A DNA stretch of 64,000 nucleotides, from assembly GCA_030141605.1 (NCBI GenBank), contig JAQGDQ010000124.1, positions 129,001 through 193,000 on the forward strand, written 5' to 3'. Position 1 is the first letter of the stretch. Each line of letters starts with the position of its first letter. Source of the stretch: Tubiluchus corallicola (taxonomy: Eukaryota; Priapulida; Priapulimorpha; Priapulimorphida; Tubiluchidae). A program made the translations under genes and the position numbers. Below the pieces are notes generated by a model, which ran no database searches, was not told the origin of the DNA, and saw only the letters and a list, made by a program, of their open reading frames with translations. Of the stretch, positions 13,601 to 28,600 are shown piece after piece.

Positions 13601-16600
13601 CTCTGTTACAAAGAAAGCTTTTGTCAACGTCTAACCATGTTGAGCTGGTCATGTTAGACATCAGATATTTAGCTACTTTTCTTAAATAAATTTTGAATTA
13701 CGTGTTATATTTCCAGTTTCAGCGCAGTCATAGTGTTTGTGCTACAACTTAGATGCTCATGCCATACTGCAGCCCTATATGCTGCCACACTGCACTATAT
13801 ACATTGTTTTATACATTGCAGTACACAATAGTTCACCATTCAGTGGCAGGGACTAATCAACACAATGTTCCTGGAATGGCCATAGACTGGCTCATTTTCA
13901 AGGATAGTCGTCTAATAGCGACTGCACCTTCTCACTAAAATAAAGATGCTTTAAGCGTAGGGTTTAGAGGCTAGGCAAAAACCTTGCAATGGTTTAACTA
14001 TTACATGATCGTTTAAGGCTTTACCTTAAAACGATTATTTATTGATAAAAACACACAAAAATAGCAATGAAAATCCATATTGCTAAAACCTTTGCACAGT
14101 GGTATTTTCAATTTCAATTTCAATTTATTTATTTCGCATCAATAGTATATCATAGTAACATACATTTAACATCCATATATGTACATCATTGCGTAATTTT
14201 AGTTCAAGTTAACAGGTATAATGATAACAATTATTATAATGATATCTATTGATGATAATACTATTGCAGAAATTCAAGAAGCTTATAATAGCCTGTAAGA
14301 GCGGCTCAATGTGAAATAGAAACAAGGAGAGATTTGCATTTTAGCCATTTGTTTCATAAGCATATACATGGATGATTTGTTAGTAGAGACTGTCAAAGAT
14401 GAATAAAGTTCACAATAGCTGTGCTCAAGTCATTTCATTTTGTGGCTTTATGAGTTTTAAGTGAAATATGTTGTTAAGTTTTCACATTTTCTCAGTTTTT
14501 GCTGAGTGGCATAAAAACTTAAGAGTTTAAAGATTAAATAGTTTATATCAAAATTTACTTTCCTGAGGAGTCGTGCCTGTCAAAGGATGGGACATAGTCC
14601 CAAAATCATCCAAGTGATTGTTTGCTCCATTTACATTTTAAAAAAACTTAAGTTTCAGACAAAGTAAGTTCAGAATTTTTTATTGACGCGTCAAATATTT
14701 ATAGTGGCAAGATGACCATTCACATCGTTATCTCATACAACATCTCTAATATTCTTGCATTCTAAGAGAATTATATCTAATCACATCTGTATCTCTTATC
14801 TGAAACTCTTGCAGGTTGTTGCAGTCAACATTCCTTTTGTCTTTGTTGCCGTGGTTTTTCTCATGTTACGACCTCTGCAGCAGTTTCTCTGTCACTGCTA
14901 TGCGCTATGGATAAGCATTCTTATTATAACCAAGATGATTTTTCAATTGCAACAGATCAACAGTACGGCCATGGATTATAATTGTACGGTAAGTTTGCCA
15001 GATTTCCAACAAACTTGCCGCCATTGCCACACTTACAAGTGCAACTAAACGTCCTGTTAGAAGGCTGGGTAGATTTGCGAATGATGCTTACTTTCCTCTC
15101 TGTTAGTGGATATTGATGATTTATTTTTATTTAGCCATAAATATTAATCTTTAGCTTGTGTCGTTATAGCATTTTGTTCCATTTGTTGATTGTCAGAAAG
15201 TATTTTAGTATTTAAAAAATTTATTTATCTTTGAATACTGCTTGCCGCATTCATGTAATATAAAATGGATCCTACTGCTAAACGAAAAGTACGATTACCG
15301 GGCATTTATGGCAAATACATGCCAACCTAGAGGTTTTGAGTTCGACTCCCCCTCGTTTCAACATTTGTTAGCAATTTATTACTTGAACAGGACTTCTTAG
15401 CCATCTTCATAAACCCGATCAGCCTTAATTGAATACTTGGTCATATCTGGGGGAAGACAGGCAGCAGAACCACAGGGTGGGAAACCGTGCTACTTCTTCA
15501 CCTGTTTATGAAAAGTAAATGCAGCATGTCATTTAACCTGTAAGGCGGGTTCTGTATGTTTAAAACTCTGTTTATAATAGAGATTTTTTGTACTAATAAA
15601 GTTTATAAAAATTTTCTTACATGGTTTTTCTTTTTCAGAGTTCTGCAGTATTTAATGAGACTATAAATATGGGAGAATGGATTGGTCTGGAAAAGACGAA
15701 AGAAATTGACTTTTATTTGAAGGTACATTATATAGCACTTCCTGCAAATTTGCTACAAAATTTTGAAGTCGTGAAAAAACAACAGAACTTGGTGTTAGTC
15801 AGTGGTAATGTAACAGAGAAGAGAAGGGTGATATTTTTATCACATTTGTGTAGCAAACTGAACTTCAAAAGCTAAGAAATTTCAATCTGTGAATCTTATA
15901 CATTTAAATTTTTGCTTGACTTACTAAAAATTGTGGTTCTTGAAGTGCCTTAAATAATTGCCATTAGTAGTGCTTTGATTCAGTCAATTAGGAAGTATAG
16001 ACGGCAACATATAGATGACACTTGTAACTATGAATAACTTTTTTAACTTTTTTGCCAGGGCTACATAGCGTCAATAATTATCCTTTCATTGCAAGCAATT
16101 GTGCGACATAGACAGCATCACATGTTGTACGTGTTAAAGATTCCTTCGTCACCAGAGGGCGTGGTGTTTCGTGATATCACACGTGAGAGAGCTGACGACA
16201 ACTTGGTGTCGTGTGTTAAATACGTAATCAACTATTGCTTCTATAAATTTGGACTTGAGGTATGTACATTTGTGGTTTGGATTTGAAGTAGTTCTCTATT
16301 TTTTCAAACAAAAGTGACGTATTGATGTTTTAAGTAAAGCGTTTCATTATGCCTAATTAAACATCACATTACGTCATAATTGTTATACAAAAGTACACAC
16401 ATCTTTGATTAGCAGTAGTATGGATTGCATCTGCCACCATAGTGAGACCATTTCTTGATTTCTTTGTACAGAGTTGGTCCTGGACATGCTGTGCACGCCG
16501 CGTCTCGGTGACCATGTACTGTGTAATTATCAGCTAATCCCTGAAAAATATTAATCTTTTTGTTTAGAATAAAGAAATGTAATTTTAATCTTTCCATAAT

Positions 16601-19600
16601 ATTGCCCTTTTTGTGTTTTAAGTAAACACCATATTGTGTATTATTAGTTTTTTCTTTTGTAGTAAATGGCCTTTTGTACAGGGTATCTCAGATTAAATTT
16701 TATCATGATACTATTATAGTCACACTTACAATATGATTATAGTACAAATGTGAAAGATACAAATATGTGACTATCAGTAATTTGTATACCAGCTTTAAAC
16801 AAGTTTGGCTTACGTGCAACAAACCGCACTGAATCCAATCTTGAGCTGCTTTGATTGCCATTTGACTAGGAAGCTCCTCCTCAAATTTGCCAGTAAACAC
16901 AATGCCATATGAGTGAGTATTATAGTGATATGTGTGTGAGCCAATTGTATTCCAGCCTCTTCCTTCGTAAATGCGACCATCCCCTCCTACGAGCCAATTA
17001 TATGCTATATCCTGCCATCCTGCAATGGAAAGAACCTTAATTTTGCAACAAAGCGTTGAATAATTTGTGAGGTTTATATTGGCTGTAGAGTGTAGATTGT
17101 GTTGTATAATTGAAAGGTCTGATTATAAAGACAACGTTTATTTACTGTCGCTCATTTGACAGACAACATCAGCACTAATAACTGTTTAGCAACTTACACT
17201 TACATCATTGCAGTAAGGACAATGCACATAAGTAGCAAATAACATGTAGGTATATGTCCTGACGTTGGCAGCCGGTAGAGTCGAACTCAAGACTGCATTG
17301 TTGCAGTCCGAAATCTAGACCACTCGGCCACCCAGCCCAGGACTATCCGGTGGCTTCTGTGCAATAATTTATGCATATACATTTTCTTAAGTTTCCAGTG
17401 AAGTAAAGAGGTGCTTATAACAAGCTTAATTTTTTTATTGAGTTTTAGTAGTTGCTATACACTTCATTTTTTGTTTATTTTTAATCATACACAGCAAAAT
17501 GTTTGAGAAATTGGAACAGATGAACTAAGACTTAAGAATTCTTTTAGTCAAGTTGAATATCTTAAAGGGACAGTTTCACTGGTAGACTTCATCTCATTTC
17601 TGACATGAGCAATTCAAATTCAGTATTTGCGCAGCACTCTCTAATTATTATTTTTTAACTTCATCTTAAGGCCATATTGTTCAAAGTTGTTTGTGTAATC
17701 TCTATCAATCAGATGGCGAAATCTTATATTGTCAAAGTCTTCCACAGGTCATTATATTAATGGTGACCAATTTTTGTACGACATGTTGTAGACTACAATG
17801 TATGTCCAGTCATAGTCTAGAACATGTATTAATGTTTTTGAAAATAAATTACTACTACTGCTGCTACTATTACAGTTAAAACTTAAGCCCCAAAATAATT
17901 CTTAGACTGCTTTTGACTTATAAATAAAATAAATAATAATTTTATTACCTAAAATTCATATAAAATGCTCTATGATGTACAAACACTTAAAATTTGCAAG
18001 AAATCTACAAACAATATTTTATAGACCACAATTACTTATAAATTTCAAAGACTAACTCTACTGCATTATGCAGACACAAACTTGAATAACAAAAAAGTTA
18101 AAAAGCTCCTAAGAATAAAAATGTTTCAATTTGATGTTTAAAAACAGCAATATTTTGGAAGTTTTGCACATACTCATGAGCAATTCTCGTGCCACAGCTT
18201 GCCAAAGTTAGAGAAAAGTCTAAAAAAAATAGACTGCGGTGTGTATGCTGACTTAGAGACTGCATTTATTAGAAATATCTTTGAAGCTAACATTATGCTT
18301 TGAATGGTGTCTTGTCTTGAAAAGATCTTAAGAAGATGAAATAATCACTTGACATACAAATTAGTTCTTTCACTGACCAAGCACAGTCATGTGGTATCGT
18401 TGTATCTCTTGCATGACTGTAGAACACGTACTAGTGTTATAGCAGCTTTTTCCTCCTGTATGATGAATTATAACTTTAGTCACCACTGCATCCAAATTCG
18501 ATACTGATACTGGAGGTTTTCCGCCCCATTCATTTCTTGTAATATAATTGTCACAATTCACGTCACCTAAAACATCACCATTAGAAAAGGGGATTATAAA
18601 CATAAAAGCTATCCACAAAAGCAGTTTTTTTATAGTCATTTTTGCTGCAACATTTAATGTGTATGCCGTGCAGGCTTGATGTTTACATACTAATTGGTAA
18701 TACAGCTTAAAGCGAAGTATGCTTTCTCACCTGTTTGGGTTACACGCTTCCTTATCTCTTCTGCTGTAGCTTTAGAATCTTGTGTACACTAGAGTACAAT
18801 ATGCCAGGGGATACTTATTGTCGCATTATGTTGCTAATTTACTTTAAAATGAGCAAACACTAATTGTATTTAAGCACCACTATTCTTTAGCTGACATCCT
18901 TTCGTGTTAAAAATTCTGCTGATAATATTTAAATTTACTTTCACTGATTTCACCACCGAACCTGATATCTTTTATTTTTTATTTATTAACACTCAGTTGC
19001 AATTTGCAGATAGTGCACAAACATATAACAACACAACACTGTACATTACAACACAATAAAATATTGCTTTAAGAATAAATAAAATTTTTGAGTGTTGGGG
19101 AGACACAAAGAGAAAAACTGCTTTCATATGTCTTTTATGTTTGAGAAAATTATCAAGGTCAACTAAACACAAACTTTTGCGGAATAATTTAACATTTGCT
19201 GCTGTCACAATTGAAGAACCATTCACAGAATTTGGAAGTGAATTCCACATGTGAACAATCCGGTTAGAAAAAAATTGTCCAAACTGCTTTTTATTTGTTC
19301 TTTGTACAAATATTTTTAACAAATGGTTACTCAATTGATATGTCTCATTAATTTATTTTTTATGTTTGTATATTGTAATTTGAAGTAATTAATTAATACT
19401 GAGAAACTAATTGAGAGCTAAACACCAGGAACTGGTATATTTCTGAAAAATTCTTGAAGAAGAGCAAGCGTGTGATGTCTGATTTGTTTTCTTATAAAGA
19501 AGTTAGATACAATTACTTTTTCTTATTATAATTTATTATAATGAATGTCTGGAATTCTGTATGAATTTTAGGACTTTCATTATGTATCATTTTGAGGGAA

Positions 19601-22600
19601 AAATCGTAAGTTTAGAGGGATCTGTGTAATTATTTATTTTCTGTGATATTTTTTTACGCAGATATGCTTTGTAATGACTGCAATAACTGTCACTGTACGT
19701 ATGGATATATACTCTGTTGTCTATCTCATCTGCCTCGGCATATTCCTCTTCGTCAACAGGCCGATCGTGCGAATGTTGTGGCCGATATACGTTATATTCT
19801 TAGGCATTCTGTTACCTATAGAATATTGTCTGTGCGTTGGATTACCAAAGTTCCTTTGCATAGGTAAATGTGTGCTTTAATAACTTTGTAATGTCTTACT
19901 TTCTTGCTTGTTTGTAACTTCTATGTATCTAAATTTGTTTGCTACTATTAAGATTCTAAAATATGTGCAGAATGAGGATCCGTTGACGTCAGGTGAAAGG
20001 GTCAAGGATGCTGCACATCGGGTTGTTTTTTCGATTATAACTCAACTCCTTCTAATTGTATATAAACTTCTTTGTGTCTTTGCTTGTTGTTAATGTCAAT
20101 TTTAGTTTAGAAGAATTTATTTTTCGCTCGCATAACTACTGACTGAGGGGAGCTCTGTGTGCATATTTGCTACAAGTTGAAAACTGTATGGTTGGTTAAT
20201 TCATATATGTATATTACTTTTTATTAGTTTTTATAAACAAGCCATTTAACGAATTCGTATTTTATCTATTAACACTTTTTCAGAATATCCCTGGGCTGAT
20301 AACAGTACGGGCAGTACTATGGAACCAGCTCTGAGGGAGTGGCTGTATTTGCCAGATTATCATGAGCCAATTAGGGCAACTGTACTTATAGGTAAGCACT
20401 GTTTTTTCCATTAATTGCTTCAAACAAGTCATCAGGCATTCCGTGTAATTGGCTTTGCATGGTTAATGGAACAGTAAAGTTTCTGAACTGTGACTCTAAA
20501 TGATTCTTTTGAATTGTCTGGGGTAATTTTGTTTGTAGTTGTGCTTAAATGTCTTGCCCATGTACGCAGTGAATTAAAAGCATTTGTTCTGTCAATCAAG
20601 CATGGCATTTGCACCGCCAACAAAGTAGTCTCATCAGCTTTTAGGGTGTTAAATACAAATCCACTCTCGCATACTTAGTTCTATGCACAGCACTACTAAC
20701 TCTCCAAATAAACTGTTGCTTCTCCAGATAATCTTCCTATACGACATTTTAGAACTTGCAAGTGTGGTTTGGTCGTTTAAGCACTGACTAGATTAGTTCC
20801 AGATGTTGCTTATGTGACTGGGTTCAACATGAATATTAGTAACTTCATTTTAGGTTTAGCAACTTTCTCCATTGATTTTTCAGCCATGTTGTACAACTTG
20901 TGAACTATTTTTTATTAAAACACGAAATGCTGCTATCTGCTTACCATTATCAACTGTACATTATTTATTTTATAACAAATAATTAAAGAACGTGTAATAT
21001 TTAAAGCATTTGAAGCTTATCGTAATGCATGTACAATTAATACAGTATGGTTAAAATATATTTTGACAAACGGTATAAATAAAAAAGCATTTAAATTTGC
21101 TTATTTACAGTAGATTAACAATTCTTCTTTACTATGCTATCAAACTTTGCCAACTGTGTTAAAAGTACTTTATCAAATTGTTTTTTCTCTGAACGTATTT
21201 TATTTAGTTATAATCCTTGGTATACAGTTATACATATACTGATTAATAATACCTTTGGCAGTATTGCAAAGAAAAGAATTACAAAATATGGTGCATGGCT
21301 ATTAAGTGTTAGTAATGTTTAAATAAATATTAATGTTAAATTAGTAATACTACATACGATCAATTGATGAAAAGATTTACTTAAATTTCATATAGTCTTG
21401 GATAGTTTGAAACAATGTAACATTTTGGTCCCGGTTTAGTTGAGAGGATCCGAAAAGAACTTTCGAAATTTTAAGTTGGTTACTCAAGTTATTTAAATTA
21501 AATGGGAAAACATTTTGTTGACATAGCTGGGTTCGTTTTTCCTCAAGGTTCATTCTACTAGCTGTATATAGGAGACACTCGAGCAAGTAATGGTGTCAAC
21601 TAAGCTGCCAGTTTTATCTCCTCTGCATCCGTGCGGGAGGACCACAAGTGCAGTTTGGTTGAACTAAGCTCCCAGTTCTATCTCTGCGTCTGTGTGAGGG
21701 TCCACAAGTGCAGTTTGGCTGTACTAAGCTCCCAGTTCTATCTCTGCATCCATGTGAGGAACCACAAGTGCAGTTTGGCTGAACTAAGCTCCCAGTTCTA
21801 TCTCTGCGTCTGTGTGAGGAACCACAAGTGCAGTTTGGCTGAACTAAGCTCCCAGTTCTATTTCTGCATCCGTGCGAGGAACCACAAGCGCAGTTTGGCT
21901 GAACTAAACTCCCAGTTCTATCTCTGCATCCGTGTGAGGAACCACAAGTACAATTTGGCTGAACTAAGCTCCCAGTTCTATCTGCATCCAGTTGAGATCC
22001 TGATCTAATTGAGAAAAACTGACTCTCACTTGAGTATGTGGAACTGCTCCTAGATGAGAGCCATGTATATAATATGTTGGTTGGTTAAAAAATTTAGATA
22101 CTATTTGTACCTGCTGCAAAATGTGTCGACGGAAGGAGAGTCTTGTAAAATTTGGCAAATTATTCCATTCATTCACGGACACAGGAAAGAACTAGTATTT
22201 AAAATAGTTACATCTGGTACGATACAAAGCAAAATCGTTTCTGTTATGCAATGAATAATCAAGTAGATCACGATTTACAATTGGCAATATTTCAAATAAA
22301 TACAATGGTGTTTATTGATTAACAATTTTATAAAACATTTTGATTCTGTGAAATATACGTCTTTTTCTGTGTTTAATAACATAACCCATTTGTTATTATT
22401 TTTCAGCTGATTTTTTCCAATTTTTGTTTGCTGTTCAGCAATGGGCTGTATTTCGAATTGAAAAAACGTCGACAGCTTATGCCGGTGGTGACAACAGTAA
22501 GATCAGTCATCGACCACAAAATAATCCTACAAATGATTTTGTTGGCACTGGGTAAGTTTTGCCGAATCTTGTTGTAGTGTAGTTCATAGTTTTTATAAAT

Positions 22601-25600
22601 AATGTATTGATCTTGATGTTGTATTTTAATAATTAATTTTCATTTTTAGCTTAAATATTTCAGGAAATACCTGGATTCTTGCAAAGAATTCGTCTTTATG
22701 TACGTTTATTGGATAGTGCTGGCCATACTGTTTCTAGCAGGAACAAGTCGGGTCAGTCTATACTGCATGGGATATGTCCTGTTCTGTTTCTTGTTCCTCT
22801 GGTTTGGCAACGAATTTTTTCTGAAACCGATGCAAATCATACGAAGAATGTGAGTAAATTGTATTTATTGCCTTCATTTTAATTCGACTAATATTTTGGG
22901 CCTTCTTTTTGGTATTTTTTTCAGAACTATTTGTTATGTGTTAAATGAAATTTTTTTTCATAACTGCTTGTTGTGTACTTTCGTATGTGGAAAAATAAGA
23001 AAGTAATTAATATAAACGCAATTATAAGAAATCAAATTTACCTCAAGATGGTACCTGCAGAGAGGCAGAGAATCATTAGCTGTTACAATGCTTCAATAGG
23101 TTTTAGTGTTTAAGACTTCACGACATCTTAGGCTGATGTCCCGCCCATCTGCATTGTGAATTTGTGACTGATTATGTATCGAATAAGTTAAACAATTGCT
23201 TGTGGTGTATTAGTAATACTAGAAACTTAGTCTACATGGTCATAGTTAATTGCGTTAGTTAATATGAACTGCTCTTATATCCAAGTAGGCAGGGTAACTG
23301 CTTGTTGTGTAGTACATTCTGCTTGTTCGTTATATGGCACTTATGTAGCAGTGATTTCAGTAACTGCCTGTGGTGTGTTTTACAATGCTCGTTTTACATA
23401 AATATGAACGGATACACATTTTTTGAGGAGAATAAGAATTTTTTTGAAAATTGTGTGCCTAAAATGTGGCGCCGTCGGCTATAGGTTAATACGCCCCTGT
23501 TGGTGTGATGACCACTTTGCTTTTTTGCAATGACATCTTGTTTCATGATTGAGTAGATTAGGAAGCCTGGAAAAAGCTTTGATGCACTGGAACTCAAATC
23601 TGGGTTTTCTGCCTTTCTGGGAGCTATCCTAACCACTTCAGTTAAAGATTAGTTTCGGTTTGCCAGGCAGCGTCACTCCGTTCATCTTCCAAAGTCTCAC
23701 TGGTCATATAAATAGTTTTTTTAGAAAAATTGTATGTCACATTTTATATGTTATTGGTAGAAAATGCTTGATTGCTTTCTCGTCTTAAAAAAAGCTGATT
23801 GTGAATTGGTAGCATATTTATCATTTATATAGCTCTGATATATATATGTGTATATATATAAATACTTAAAAGATCTTATTTATTTTTAGGTGGAATATAA
23901 TTTTAATTTACAACTTCTGCGTAATGCTAATAAAGACCTGTATGGAGGTACGTACTAATGAAATTTGAAGAACTGCTGACGTATATCTTTGAAAAAGCTT
24001 TTTTTGTTATTAGTTTTTTGTTTTGATCTCATGTTTACTGTACTGTATGTATATGCTAATAAATAAATTTACTGTGTTCACGTTTGTTTAGGTAATTGGA
24101 TGTGTGTACTTCACCAATTTGTACGAGAATTTTTGTTGGCTGGTACAGCTGCTTTCCATCGCTTGCTTGCGCTCTAGCTATGATATTACTGATGGTAAGT
24201 TCTCACATGGGTTCAGTCCGTTATTCAACATTTAATCTGTCACATGTAAATATCACATAGTATTTTACAGTTGTTACAAGTAATATCTTAGGTCTATATT
24301 ACTTTACTTAAGTTGGACAAGTAGCATTTTAGAGTATCTCATCCATAAAGAAATTCATAATGGGACACATGTATATACATGTTTAGTTGTTAGATCAGTT
24401 ACAAAAATGATGTAATTTTAATATATTAATTTGTTTTTCATCGTTTCATTTCTATGCTTTTACAGATCCTGCTATCGCAGCCAAATGTACCGTACCTAAA
24501 CAGCAAGCTGGCTTGATGTGGGATTGCATCTGCTTCGCTTTCCTGCTTTTGCAACGGCGTATCTTTTACAGTTATTATTTTCAACACGTGGTGGCCGAAC
24601 TGAAAGCTCAAACAGCCCTCGCTTCCAGGTAAGTACATTACTATTGTTTTATTAAATTTTTTTATATTCATTACAATTCCATTAAGATCTCTAAGAGTTC
24701 CAGCAATGGATGATGATCCTGAAAAGGTCGAAGGTTATTAATACCACACTAGCAATTGGTTTGTAAACATGGACAATGCCATGCTTCTATTGTTGTGGTA
24801 ATTGAAGGGATGTTTATTTATGAGTACTGCTTCTTCTATTTGTTAGGTTATTTTTTGATCCCACATCAAATCAAATCAATTTATTTTTCTCAGCAATAGT
24901 TATTTATGCAAACATACAAGATAAATAGGTTAAGCAGTGTAAGAAAAAATTAATCGATAACAGCTGGGTAACACCTTGAAAGCGTAGCAAGTTATGTATA
25001 ATATAAGGTTAGTGGACATGATAGAATGGAAAAATAGTAAGATTAGGGACAGTAAGAAAGAAGGAAGAAAGGAAACGACCACGGTGTATGGTGGGTTTAA
25101 ATTACACAGAGTTGTATTCAAACTAGCATGATATTAGAAATAATTGGAAGCTAGCTATTGCGACTGTGATGAGACATGGGAACATATTTGATTATATTAT
25201 AAATATTAAACTAAGATGGTTCTTTTCAAGTACTTTATGAAACTATAGATAGTTTTGTGTATTCATACTTGAACACCTATGTTATTCCAGTTGCTGGCTG
25301 TTGAGAATTTAATAAAGTGTCTGGGACAATTAGTACGACAATAAGGGGCATGACATTCAGTGAACTTTGTACAATCATATTTTGAGTTTGCGGTTTTTGT
25401 AATAAGGGAACTAAGATATTGGACCAAGATATCAATAACTTTTGACCTGTAGCCTTAAACTGCAACTGCATGTGCGCATAGGGAAGAAAAGGATTATTCA
25501 CTGCATTTTCTTTTACAGGGGAGCAGAACTAATCAATGGCATTTTGATTCGCGAGTATGCCGAGCAACAGCAACTTGAATATGAGGTGGTTATTAAAATC

Positions 25601-28600
25601 AAACAGAAGATGGATCGCATACGAAAGTATCAGCTGAAAGTCTCCAAATATAAAGTCGACGAACCAGAAACACACTTTGAAGGTATAAAAATGGGAAGAC
25701 GATAGACCTGTGTACTTTTTTTGTTGTGACAGTGTTTTTTAAGCAATTATTTGTATGATTAATTTGTATTTGTCGGTTAAGATTTTAGGTCACAAAATCC
25801 CACCAGAAATTAAGACAACTTCTTTGTCAAAATTGCGTCTTATGATCATAATAATATCAGAAATTATGGTTATGGTTAATACTCTCATCTTTAAATTTAA
25901 AATGGATTTTGTGTTAAATCCTAAAGTAATGCTTCATCCTTCTCTCCCCTTATGTGCTGTTTTCACAAAAAAATTGCAACTATTTGTGATCACAACAGAA
26001 TTTTTGCTGCTGGTTTTAGCAACAATACAAATGTGGTTAGACTTGAATCTTGAACAAATTCCGTCACATTGCCAATTTCAAAGTTCCTCATTTTCAGACG
26101 CCGATGATTCACGCTCGAAATTCTCTGGACTGAGTCCCCAAAATGGGGATCATGATGGTCTGTGCATAATATGCACTATGTGTATTGTTGCTCTTTAAAG
26201 CATTTATTTGAGTGGCTTCTGAATCTGTACTAATATAACAGTGCACTGGCTTAATAATGATAATTACCATGTGCTACTTGCAGTTTTTGCGCTTATTAAT
26301 GCTCTGTGTTACAGTGCAGTGAAATGATTATATCAGTTTTCTTTTCGTTTGCAAGCAGTACATGTTTGCTTGCTGAAACTGAAAAGTAAAACTTCTTTGT
26401 ACATTTATTTGCATGATTTTCTACAATGTCTACATGTATTTTTGCTCATTTTACCTTCTTACATTACTGTCTTCCAAATGAGGAATAAGCTGCAATTTTA
26501 AAACACCTGAATTGGCCAAACACTTAAAATGTTACTTAAAAATGATGCACAAAACCTCGCAAACAAAAGAAAATAAACAAGACCAGCACACTATGTACTT
26601 AAAAATTCTAAATGTAGCTTGGTTGCATAGACAGAATTATTTCTGCTGTTTTTATTACCAACGTCTAGTTACTATTAAGCTGAAGCAGCGTGTAGTCAGT
26701 TTCTTGACTAGTGTTGAGAATTACAAGCATATTCACATAAATATTAATAATAACAAATAAGTACATTTTTTATAACAAGTCGCCACAATCAGATCTGTGG
26801 CCGCTTGAGACGTGGCTCGACTTTGTTGTAACTTTGCTTGTTAAAAATATTGAAACGTTGTTTAGGTCTTATTTAAAATAAGGCAGGAAGTTGTCGGAAG
26901 TTGAAATAAGTGTTTCAATTGTGTTTATTGGCTCCTCGATATCGCAGTGAGTGCATTTAGTTGCTGTCATTAACATTCTACATATAATAGAATAACACTT
27001 AACAGTAGTTTATAAGAATAATAATTACTAGAATTCTTACTTTGTAACGTGCTAACACTGAAAGGGACTGGTTTGTTTTTAACAATTCATAATTCATTTG
27101 AAATCTTCAACAAAATGTTTCCTATCAGAAAAAAGCTTCAAGCTTTTTTGAGTTTCCATCGCATTAAATTTTAATGAGACGGCTTCTGTTGCACAAAGAA
27201 ACAAGCTTTAGTTTGTATAAAAGCACAACTCTCATTTCATATAAGTACTAATGTATATTTCATTTGTTATGGTTCAGCTAATAATTTCCTTGAGCATTAC
27301 TGGGTGGCGTAATTTTAACATATTAAAACAAATTTAATCTACTCCTGTTGCAAGCAATTTGCAGCCATTAACATGCAAGTAAATGTAACATACTGCAAGT
27401 TCCTTAGCTTTAACTTAGCAGTTTTGAAGTGAGTAACTCCCTCTTGCATTGAGAATAAATAAAATGGCTACCATTGATGTGTTTTAATACTAATGCTTAA
27501 CTTCTTGTTCAGCTATTCGTGCCGGAGACTATTACATGTTCGAAGAAGATGAGGAAATGGACGCAGCTCTCACGGAGCTTGACGAAGGTTCCGAACTGTT
27601 TTCTCCTGCTGCTGAGGTATTTCTGTTTGCTTGTATTACGTCTTTCCATAGCTTACCAGGTTGTATTGGTTTCTAAATTATTTCCACTAAAATTATATTT
27701 CTGAAAAAAATGTCTTCTTATTAGGGGTGAACATTGTCTACCAGAAAGCAAATTCAAATCAAATTATAAACAGTAGGAAGTGTGATTACGTAGCTAATTT
27801 GAGCAAAACCCTGTCAGTGTGCTGATTAACCAAAAAAAAGGCAAATTATTTTCAAGATTGGTAGATTCACAGTGATTATTTATTTATTTGTTTAGACAGA
27901 AATTATTTTTAAAGTCAACAAGTGCTTAGAATCTTAAAGACTTTTTTCTTTTTAAAACAAAAACTTTTGTAATCAGATGCATTTCGTCAATTTTTAAAAT
28001 GTTAGTTTGGCATCATTTATGGACTGGTAGTTTTATTACCAGTCTCAATCCAAACTGTGAACTCCTGATCAAGGAACAGTGGGAAATATATCAAAATTAG
28101 CAAAAGGGCTCACAAGTGTCCCATGCCAATAACTTTTTACAGATAATTGACTGTCAAAAGTGAGTCAGTAGTATCCTCGGTTACAATAATATCTTTAAAA
28201 AAGTAACTATATTACCATTTATGACTTCTTTACCTTTTTTCAGGCCTCTGAACACAAATCAAATGTTCTTATGTTGATTGATCAAGCAATGAAAAGCAGT
28301 AGTTTTCATGATGCTGTACGTAGAGTTAAAGCTGGAAGAACATCTCGTCACGATTCAGCATCTAGCGAACTGTCCCACGTGTCTGCGGCTAGTGATTTGG
28401 CCAAGGTTCGCATCATTTGCAGTAATTTATACTTTTTAATTATATAAAATATAGATATTAAATATTTCAGAACCGTCCGTCGTTATAAAAGACGTCCCGT
28501 CTTTTACAGGAAATGTGGTCAGCTGTATTAGGTGTATTAGTGCACTTCATTACTAAACTTATATATATAGTTCAAGAATTTAGTATGCATAGGAGTATGC

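Noticed and set aside
17264-17340. Functional tRNA gene
   Set aside because: Acceptor stem mismatches and a 6-base anticodon loop. More likely a SINE head or pseudogene.
21631-22008. 125-codon open frame with Cys-rich repeats on the + strand
   Set aside because: It is the 60-bp minisatellite read in a frame without stops. There are no splice-compatible ends with Piezo, and LINE signatures lie on the other strand.
25755-26198. 147-codon + strand open frame
   Set aside because: A chance open frame in AT-rich intron. Only its internal 26098-26157 part has exon-like borders, and that is in the same gene.
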